NCBI RefSeq assembly: GCF_040549465.1
Contig: NZ_JBEPTL010000002.1
Span: forward strand, 124,001-188,000
Reading direction: 5' to 3'
Source of the DNA: Lacisediminihabitans sp040549465
GTDB taxonomy: Bacteria; Actinomycetota; Actinomycetes; Actinomycetales; Microbacteriaceae
Length of the DNA stretch: 64,000 nt
Shown: positions 58,581 to 64,000 of the stretch, piece after piece
How the letters are laid out: every line of letters starts with the position of its first letter
Position numbering within the stretch: position 1 is the stretch's first letter
Translations under genes and position numbers: made by a program
Notes under the pieces: generated by a model
The model's input: only the letters and a program-made list of their open reading frames with translations
What the model was told of the DNA's origin: nothing
Databases searched by the model: none

Positions 58581-58955
58581 GTGCCCACCATTCAGCAGCT
58601 GGTCCGTAAGGGACGCAGCCCCAAGGTCGTCAAGACCAAGGCGCCTGCGCTCAAGGCCAATCCTCAGCAGCGCGGTGTGTGCACCCGCGTCTACACGACC
58701 ACCCCGAAGAAGCCGAACTCGGCTCTGCGCAAGGTTGCTCGTGTCAAGCTCAGCAACGGCACCGAGATCACCGCTTACATCCCCGGCGAAGGCCACAACC
58801 TGCAGGAGCACTCGATGGTGCTCGTGCGCGGCGGTCGTGTGAAAGACCTCCCCGGTGTGCGCTACAAGATCGTACGCGGCGCGCTCGACACCCAGGCCGT
58901 AAAGAATCGCAAGCAGGCTCGCAGCCGCTACGGAGCGAAAATGGACAAGAAGTAA
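58581..58955 (+). CDS. rpsL: 30S ribosomal protein S12
   Basis: A 124-residue S12 that contributes to the decoding centre. Conserved segments include PTIQQLVRKGR, TTTPKKPNSALRKVARVKL and GEGHNLQEHSMVLVRGGRVKDLPGVRY. Streptomycin-resistance positions are wild type: Lys in TPKKPNSA and Lys in GRVKDLPG. GTG 58581 follows AAGGAG at seven bases; the longer open frame from 58434 is leader. The stop TAA overlaps the rpsG ATG by one base. Confidence 0.97.
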   Translation: MPTIQQLVRKGRSPKVVKTKAPALKANPQQRGVCTRVYTTTPKKPNSALRKVARVKLSNGTEITAYIPGEGHNLQEHSMVLVRGGRVKDLPGVRYKIVRGALDTQAVKNRKQARSRYGAKMDKK

Positions 58956-59425
58956 TGCCTCGTAAAGGACCAGCACCCAAGCGCCCCGTCGTCGCCGACC
59001 CGGTTTACGGCGCCCCCATCGTCAGTCAGCTCGTCAACAAGATTCTTCTTGATGGCAAGAAGGGCCTCGCCGAGAAGATCGTTTATGACGCTCTCTCCGG
59101 TGTCGCGACCAAGAACGGTGCGGATGCGGTCGTGACGCTGAAAAAGGCGCTCGACAACGTGCGCCCCACCATTGAGGTCAAGAGCCGTCGCGTCGGTGGT
59201 TCGACCTACCAGGTGCCGGTTGAGGTCAAGCCTCACCGCGCCAACACTCTCGCACTGCGCTGGCTCACCACCTACGCCAAGGGCCGTCGTGAGAAGACCA
59301 TGACCGAGCGTCTCACCAACGAGATCCTCGACGCCTCCAACGGCCTCGGTGCTGCGGTGAAGCGTCGCGAGGACACTCACAAGATGGCTGACGCCAACAA
59401 GGCTTTCGCGCACTACCGCTGGTAA
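58955..59425 (+). CDS. rpsG: 30S ribosomal protein S7
   Basis: A 156-residue S7, the primary 16S rRNA-binding protein that starts 30S head assembly. MPRKGPAPKR, the VGGSTYQVPVEV segment and KRREDTHKMADANKAFAHYRW are characteristic. It is translationally coupled to rpsL by a one-base overlap. Confidence 0.97.
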   Translation: MPRKGPAPKRPVVADPVYGAPIVSQLVNKILLDGKKGLAEKIVYDALSGVATKNGADAVVTLKKALDNVRPTIEVKSRRVGGSTYQVPVEVKPHRANTLALRWLTTYAKGRREKTMTERLTNEILDASNGLGAAVKRREDTHKMADANKAFAHYRW

Positions 59426-59439
59426 TACTCTCTTCCGCT

Positions 59440-59494
59440 GGTCGAGCTTGTCGAGACCTCCTGTCTCGACAGTGAGGGCCTGACAGGCTCGACC
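59440..59494. repeat. Nested palindromic intergenic element between rpsG and fusA
   Basis: Outer arms GGTCGAGCTTGTC (59440-59452) and GACAGGCTCGACC (59482-59494) pair with one wobble. Inside, GAGAC and GTCTC (59454-59468) form a second small hairpin. The GGTCGAGC-TGTCGAGACC type is a common dispersed REP-like element in actinobacterial genomes. Here it could act as a processing or attenuation site between rpsG and fusA. Confidence 0.72.
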
Positions 59495-59524
59495 GCGATC
59501 ATCACATAATTTCGGAGGACATCC

Positions 59525-61642
59525 GTGGCACAAGACGTGCTCACCGACCTGAACAAGGTCCGCAATATCGGCATCATGGCTCACATCGATGCTGGCAAGA
59601 CCACTACCACCGAGCGCATCCTGTACTACACCGGTATCACCCACAAGATCGGTGAGGTGCACGATGGTGCAGCCACGATGGACTGGATGGCGCAGGAGCA
59701 GGAACGCGGCATCACCATCACGTCGGCGGCGACTACCTGTTTCTGGAACAAGAACCAGATCAACATCATCGACACCCCCGGCCACGTGGACTTCACCGTC
59801 GAGGTGGAGCGTTCGCTCCGCGTTCTCGACGGCGCCGTTGCCGTCTTCGACGGCAAGGAGGGCGTCGAGCCCCAGTCCGAGACCGTGTGGCGCCAGGCCG
59901 ACAAGTACGACGTGCCCCGCATCTGCTTCGTCAACAAGATGGACAAGCTCGGCGCGGACTTCTACTTCACCGTCGAGACCATCATCAAGCGCCTCGGCGC
60001 GAAGCCGCTGGTCATCCAGCTTCCGATCGGTTTCGAGAGCACCTTCGAGGGTGTTGTCGACCTGGTCGAGATGCGCGCGCTGACCTGGCGCGGTGACTCG
60101 AAGGGTGACGTCGAGCTCGGTGCCAAGTACGACATCGAGGAGATCCCCGCAGACCTCGTCGAGAAGGCAAACGAGTACCGTGCGACGCTTCTCGAAGTTG
60201 TCGCCGAGACCGACGACGTGCTGCTCGAACGCTTCCTGAACGGCGACACCAACTTTTCGGTTGCCGAGATCAAGGCCGCGATCCGCAAGCTCACCGTCGC
60301 CAGCCAGATCTACCCCGTGCTCTGTGGTTCCGCGTTCAAGAACCGTGGTGTGCAGCCGATGCTGGACGCCGTTGTCGACTACCTGCCGAGTCCGCTCGAC
60401 GTGCCGGCGACTGAAGGCCGCGACATCCGCGACGAGGAGAAGATCGTCGAGCGTCACCCTGACCCGAAGGATCCCTTTGCGGCCCTCGCGTTCAAGGTCG
60501 CTGTTCACCCCTTCTTCGGTCGTCTCACCTACATCCGCGTCTACTCCGGCCACCTTGCCTCCGGTGGGCAGGTTATGAACTCGACCAAGGGCAAGAAGGA
60601 GCGCATCGGCAAGATCTTCCAGATGCACTCCAACAAGGAGAATCCTGTCGACTCGGTGACCGCCGGCCACATCTACGCGGTCATCGGCCTCAAAGACACG
60701 ACCACGGGTGACACGCTGTCCGACCCGAGCGACCAGATCGTTCTCGAGTCGATGACGTTCCCCGAGCCCGTGATCGAGGTCGCGATCGAGCCGAAGACCA
60801 AGGCCGACCAGGAGAAGCTGGGTATCGCTATCCAGAAGCTCGCTGAAGAGGACCCGACCTTCCGCACCGAGCAGAACCAGGACACCGGCCAGACGGTCAT
60901 CAAAGGAATGGGCGAGCTTCACCTCGACATTCTGGTGGACCGGATGAAGCGCGAGTTCGGCGTCGAGGCGAACGTCGGTAAGCCGCAGGTTGCTTACCGC
61001 GAGACGATTCGTCGCATCGTCGAGAAGCACGACTTCACTCACAAGAAGCAGACCGGTGGTTCTGGCCAGTTCGCCAAGATCCAGATCTCGCTTGAGCCGA
61101 TGGAGGTGACCGCTGACAAGATCTACGAGTTCGAAAACAAGGTCACCGGTGGGCGCATTCCGCGCGAGTACATCCCGTCTGTCGATCACGGAATCCAGGA
61201 CGCGCTGCAGGTTGGCGTGCTCGCGGGTTACCCGATGGTCGGTGTGAAGGCGATCCTCCTCGATGGCGCATCTCACGATGTCGACTCGTCGGAGATGGCC
61301 TTCAAGATCGCCGGTTCCATGGCCTTCAAGGAAGCGGCCCGCAAGGCCGATCCCGTGTTGCTTGAGCCGTTGATGGCCGTCGAGGTGCGTACCCCAGAGG
61401 AATATATGGGTGACGTGATCGGTGACCTGAACTCCCGTCGTGGCCAGATCCAGTCGATGGAAGATGCGACCGGTGTGAAGGTAGTCACGGCCAAAGTCCC
61501 GCTGTCGGAGATGTTCGGTTACGTCGGCGACCTGAGGTCGAAGACCTCTGGTCGTGCGGTGTATTCGATGAGTTTCGACAGCTACTCCGAGGTGCCGCGC
61601 GCGGTCGCCGAGGAGATCATCCAGAAGAACAAGGGCGAGTAA
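59525..61642 (+). CDS. fusA: Elongation factor G
   Basis: A 705-residue translocation GTPase. G1 is AHIDAGKTTTTERIL, the switch II region DTPGHVDFTVEVERSLR and G4 NKMD. Domains IV-V include GGSGQFAKIQISLEP and RRGQIQSMEDATG. GTG 59525 follows CGGAGGA at good spacing. It is the third gene of the rpsL operon; the ribosome is its partner and GTP its energy source. Confidence 0.98.
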   Translation: MAQDVLTDLNKVRNIGIMAHIDAGKTTTTERILYYTGITHKIGEVHDGAATMDWMAQEQERGITITSAATTCFWNKNQINIIDTPGHVDFTVEVERSLRVLDGAVAVFDGKEGVEPQSETVWRQADKYDVPRICFVNKMDKLGADFYFTVETIIKRLGAKPLVIQLPIGFESTFEGVVDLVEMRALTWRGDSKGDVELGAKYDIEEIPADLVEKANEYRATLLEVVAETDDVLLERFLNGDTNFSVAEIKAAIRKLTVASQIYPVLCGSAFKNRGVQPMLDAVVDYLPSPLDVPATEGRDIRDEEKIVERHPDPKDPFAALAFKVAVHPFFGRLTYIRVYSGHLASGGQVMNSTKGKKERIGKIFQMHSNKENPVDSVTAGHIYAVIGLKDTTTGDTLSDPSDQIVLESMTFPEPVIEVAIEPKTKADQEKLGIAIQKLAEEDPTFRTEQNQDTGQTVIKGMGELHLDILVDRMKREFGVEANVGKPQVAYRETIRRIVEKHDFTHKKQTGGSGQFAKIQISLEPMEVTADKIYEFENKVTGGRIPREYIPSVDHGIQDALQVGVLAGYPMVGVKAILLDGASHDVDSSEMAFKIAGSMAFKEAARKADPVLLEPLMAVEVRTPEEYMGDVIGDLNSRRGQIQSMEDATGVKVVTAKVPLSEMFGYVGDLRSKTSGRAVYSMSFDSYSEVPRAVAEEIIQKNKGE

Positions 61643-61705
61643 GACTCTCTGCGGAGGGCCTGTTCGTCCGAGTAACATAGCTAAATCCCAACCCCGTAGC
61701 GCGAG

Positions 61706-61725
61706 CGATCGAAATCCGTCGATCG
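61706..61725 (+). other. Small hairpin in the fusA-tuf leader
   Basis: CGATCGA and TCGATCG pair around AATCCG, 34 bases before the tuf start. The short size and distance from the ribosome site argue against a terminator; it may be a processing or stabilising structure for the highly expressed tuf mRNA. A TAACAT/TAGCTAAAT stretch near 61672 could hold a tuf promoter but lacks a convincing -35. Confidence 0.4.
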
Positions 61726-61759
61726 TGAGCGTCTACACCTAAGTCCTGAGGAGGACCCA

Positions 61760-62953
61760 TTGGCGAAGGCAAAGTTCGAGCGGACTAAGCCGCACGTCAA
61801 CATCGGTACCATTGGTCACGTCGACCACGGTAAGACCACGTTGACGGCTGCAATTACCAAGGTGCTGCACGACAAGTACCCCACCCTGAACACTGCTTCG
61901 GCGTTCGATCAGATCGACAACTCCCCTGAGGAGAAGCAGCGCGGTATCACGATCAACATCTCCCACGTGGAGTACCAGACCGAGAAGCGCCACTACGCAC
62001 ACGTAGACGCTCCCGGTCACGCTGACTACATCAAGAACATGATCACGGGTGCCGCGCAGATGGACGGCGCGATCCTTGTTGTTGCGGCAACCGACGGCCC
62101 GATGCCCCAGACTCGTGAGCACGTTCTGCTCGCCCGCCAGGTTGGCGTGCCATACATCGTCGTCGCGCTGAACAAGTCCGACGTCGTCGACGACGAGGAG
62201 ATCCTCGAGCTCGTCGAGATCGAGGTTCGCGAGCTGCTCTCCAGCCAGGAGTTCGATGGCGACAACGCTCCCGTTGTTCGCGTTTCGGCACTCAAGGCGC
62301 TCGAGGGCGACGAGAAGTGGGCAGCGACCGTTGCCGACCTCATGGACAAGGTCGACGAGTTCGTGCCGGAGCCCGTTCGCGAGACCGAGAAGCCCTTCCT
62401 CATGCCCGTCGAGGACGTCTTCACGATCACCGGCCGTGGAACAGTCATCACCGGTCGTGTCGAGCGTGGCATCCTGAAGCCGAACGACGAGGTTGAAATC
62501 GTCGGCATTAAGGAGAAGTCCTCCAAGACCATCGTCACCGCCATCGAGATGTTCCGCAAGACCCTCGACGACGCGCGCGCCGGTGAGAACGTCGGACTCC
62601 TGCTCCGTGGAACGAAGCGTGAAGAGGTCGAGCGCGGCCAGGTTGTCGTCAAGCCCGGTTCGGTCACGCCGCACACCGAGTTCGAGGCGAACGCCTACAT
62701 CCTGTCCAAGGATGAGGGTGGCCGTCACAACCCGTTCTACGCGAACTACCGCCCGCAGTTCTACTTCCGCACCACGGACGTCACCGGCGTCATCTCGCTG
62801 CCAGAGGGCACCGAGATGGTCATGCCTGGTGACACCACCGAGATGACGGTCAACCTGATCCAGCCGATTGCCATGGAGGAGGGCCTCCGCTTCGCTATTC
62901 GCGAGGGTGGCCGCACCGTCGGCGCCGGCACGGTCGTGAAGATCCTCAAGTAG
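61760..62953 (+). CDS. tuf: Elongation factor Tu
   Basis: A 397-residue EF-Tu that brings aminoacyl-tRNA to the ribosome. G1 is GHVDHGKTT, switch II DAPGHADYIKNM, G4 NKSD. Domain II-III segments EVEIVGIKE and GMRFAIREGGRTVGAGTV-like end (here GLRFAIREGG) are present. The start is TTG 61760 after GAGGAGG; TTG is unusual for so highly expressed a gene. Only one tuf gene is seen in the window. Confidence 0.98.
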   Translation: MAKAKFERTKPHVNIGTIGHVDHGKTTLTAAITKVLHDKYPTLNTASAFDQIDNSPEEKQRGITINISHVEYQTEKRHYAHVDAPGHADYIKNMITGAAQMDGAILVVAATDGPMPQTREHVLLARQVGVPYIVVALNKSDVVDDEEILELVEIEVRELLSSQEFDGDNAPVVRVSALKALEGDEKWAATVADLMDKVDEFVPEPVRETEKPFLMPVEDVFTITGRGTVITGRVERGILKPNDEVEIVGIKEKSSKTIVTAIEMFRKTLDDARAGENVGLLLRGTKREEVERGQVVVKPGSVTPHTEFEANAYILSKDEGGRHNPFYANYRPQFYFRTTDVTGVISLPEGTEMVMPGDTTEMTVNLIQPIAMEEGLRFAIREGGRTVGAGTVVKILK

Positions 62954-62968
62954 CACCTGCTTCGTAGT

Positions 62969-63002
62969 ACGAAGGGTCGAGCCGAAAGGCTCGGCCCTTC
63001 GT
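62969..63002 (+). terminator. Terminator after tuf
   Basis: ACGAAGGGTCGAGCC, loop GAAA and GGCTCGGCCCTTCGT form a 15-pair stem with one G-T pair, ending the rpsL operon. The 3' end CCCTTCGTCGTTAA is the same as that of the rpoC terminator. Confidence 0.88.
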
Positions 63003-63031
63003 CGTTAACGACCATGGTGTCTTCGGTCGTT

Positions 63032-63051
63032 CGGTCCGCCCCGGTCCGCCC
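63032..63051. repeat. Tandem CGGTCCGCCC repeat
   Basis: CGGTCCGCCC is repeated twice and then decays into CGCCCCG. It lies in the 285-base gap between tuf and the last gene (62954-63238), which otherwise holds only the tuf terminator. Confidence 0.8.
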
Positions 63052-63238
63052 CGCCCCGTGGCGATCGTTCCCTTTTGGTGCAAGTGTTTCGTGTCGCGCA
63101 GGACCGCTTGCGCCGGGAGGGAACATTCATACCCGTAAGTTGACGACTCCGGTCCTCCACAGGCCCCGTGTGCGGATGTTTTCCCCGTGCCCATGCTCTT
63201 GGTTCAGGTTGGAACGCTCACCGCGGCATCATTCTGCA

Positions 63239-64000
63239 ATGAACGAAGCTCAGCAATCACTCGTGTTCGTCCGCGATCTCAGGCTGCCTGACGACACGAG
63301 ACACCAGCACGCGCGGTCCGCCGCCGTTGGACGGGAGGTGCGTGTCGCCAGGGGCGTGTACATCGATCGAGAATCTCTGCGGGCGATGGATTCTCGAAGG
63401 AAGTATCTCGCCAGAGTCCGAGCGATCGCCGAGACGCGTCGAAATCGTCCCGTCCTTTCACACTGGTCAGCCGCGGCGATCCATGGGCTGCCGATGATCG
63501 GTGACTGGCCGTCGTACGTGCACATCACGCAGCCCAAGTGGATCGGAAGCCGAAGCCGCAACGGCGTCATTCGGCATTCCCTCGCCATAGACGACTCCGA
63601 GTTAGTCGAGATTCACGGGATGCTGGTAACTTCTGTGGTTCGCACGGTGCTCGATCTAGCGGCCATCGCGAGCACGATATCCGCTGTAGCCGCAGCCGAC
63701 GCTGCGCTGCATAGTGATCGTTTCGATCGGCATCCTCCGCTTGCAACACAAGATGACCTGCATCGAGCATGGGAGCAACGGCTGCCGTTCCGTGGCCATG
63801 CTCGGGCGCTCGACATCGTGGAGTTCGCCACAACGGCCGCGGACACGCCCATAGAGTCAGTCAGTCGTGTGAACATGCGTGTGATCGGATGCCCACCTCC
63901 GCAACTACAGACGCCCTATTTCGATGGCGAAGGTTTCATCGGCGAGACGGATTTCTCTTGGCAGGAGTACGGCGCAATCGGGGAGGCAGACGGCGATCTT
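63239..64000 (+). CDS. AbiEi/DUF559-like protein, 3' end outside the window
   Basis: A frame of 254 codons runs without a stop from ATG 63239 to the right edge. Residues 1-60 fit the winged-helix N-terminus of AbiEi-type proteins (a degenerate HTH, then REVRVARGVYIDRE). VLSHWSAAAIHGLP is a hallmark of this group, followed by RHSLAID, VTSVVRTVLDLA and an acidic helix. The last visible part has ESVSRVNMRVIGCPPPQLQT and GETDFSWQEYGAIGEADG, the conserved Glu, Asp and Glu spacing of Vsr/DUF559 PD-(D/E)XK folds. Such proteins are usually annotated as AbiEi-family or endonuclease-like and may belong to toxin-antitoxin or DNA-repair systems. No strong ribosome site precedes the ATG. Confidence 0.72.
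   Translation, partial: MNEAQQSLVFVRDLRLPDDTRHQHARSAAVGREVRVARGVYIDRESLRAMDSRRKYLARVRAIAETRRNRPVLSHWSAAAIHGLPMIGDWPSYVHITQPKWIGSRSRNGVIRHSLAIDDSELVEIHGMLVTSVVRTVLDLAAIASTISAVAAADAALHSDRFDRHPPLATQDDLHRAWEQRLPFRGHARALDIVEFATTAADTPIESVSRVNMRVIGCPPPQLQTPYFDGEGFIGETDFSWQEYGAIGEADGDL

Noticed and set aside
58928..61678. 916-codon open frame opposite fusA
   Set aside because: Antisense shadow of EF-G; no protein-like motifs.
61739..62956. 405-codon open frame opposite tuf
   Set aside because: Antisense shadow of EF-Tu.

Overview
The window is chromosomal DNA of a high-GC Actinomycetota, most likely a member of the Microbacteriaceae. This placement is an inference. It rests on the RpoB, RpoC, EF-G and EF-Tu proteins, the frequent GTG and TTG starts, the WXG100/EccC genes, and the rpoBC and rpsL-rpsG-fusA-tuf clusters. 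No rRNA, tRNA, CRISPR array, insertion sequence or replication origin was recognised.

Layout. 1-2.9 kb: the end of an FtsX-like ABC permease, an OmpR-type response regulator and a metal-type permease whose promoter carries two palindromes. 2.98-4.3 kb: two opposed gene remnants, a methyltransferase and a mercuric-reductase-like flavoprotein, abutting at one junction. 4.4-22.5 kb: a glycan-use locus with GH26, a ROK repressor, a GH38-type alpha-mannosidase, a five-gene Opp/Dpp-type ABC importer, a GH2 beta-mannosidase, a GH28, a second GH2 and a LacI-like protein with no DNA-binding domain. An imperfect operator-like repeat lies before the GH38 gene and before the binding-protein gene. The enzymes have no signal peptides, so imported oligosaccharides are probably hydrolysed in the cytoplasm. 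22.6-27.3 kb: assorted housekeeping genes (compact cation-efflux protein, DUF1232, CGNR regulator, SprT-like, TPR, spermidine-synthase-like, truncated haemoglobin), plus a reading frame broken by one in-frame TGA that no gene caller would list.

27.5-35 kb: rpoB-rpoC, closed by a strong terminator. 35.2-46.6 kb: a type IVa-like pilus cluster (pilB, pilT, pilC, major pilin, two pseudopilins, a PilX-like protein fused to a ricin-type lectin region, prepilin peptidase, pilM, and pilN- and pilO-like genes). 46.6-48.1 kb: two membrane proteins of unknown role. 48.3-58.2 kb: a compact type VII secretion-like cluster with an RDD-FHA protein, an EccC/EssC-type ATPase with ubiquitin-like and FHA N-terminal regions, two Esx-size proteins separated by a hairpin, a membrane-spanning effector candidate and three unknown downstream genes. 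No EccB, EccD, EccE or mycosin gene is visible. 58.3-63 kb: rpsL-rpsG-fusA-tuf with its own promoter and terminator. 63.2-64 kb: the start of an AbiEi/DUF559-like gene that runs off the window.

The most unusual items are the pilus protein with a lectin region, the reduced secretion locus and its effector candidate, the HTH-less LacI protein, the small ORF abutting the ROK gene, and the TGA-interrupted frame at 25.6-25.9 kb.
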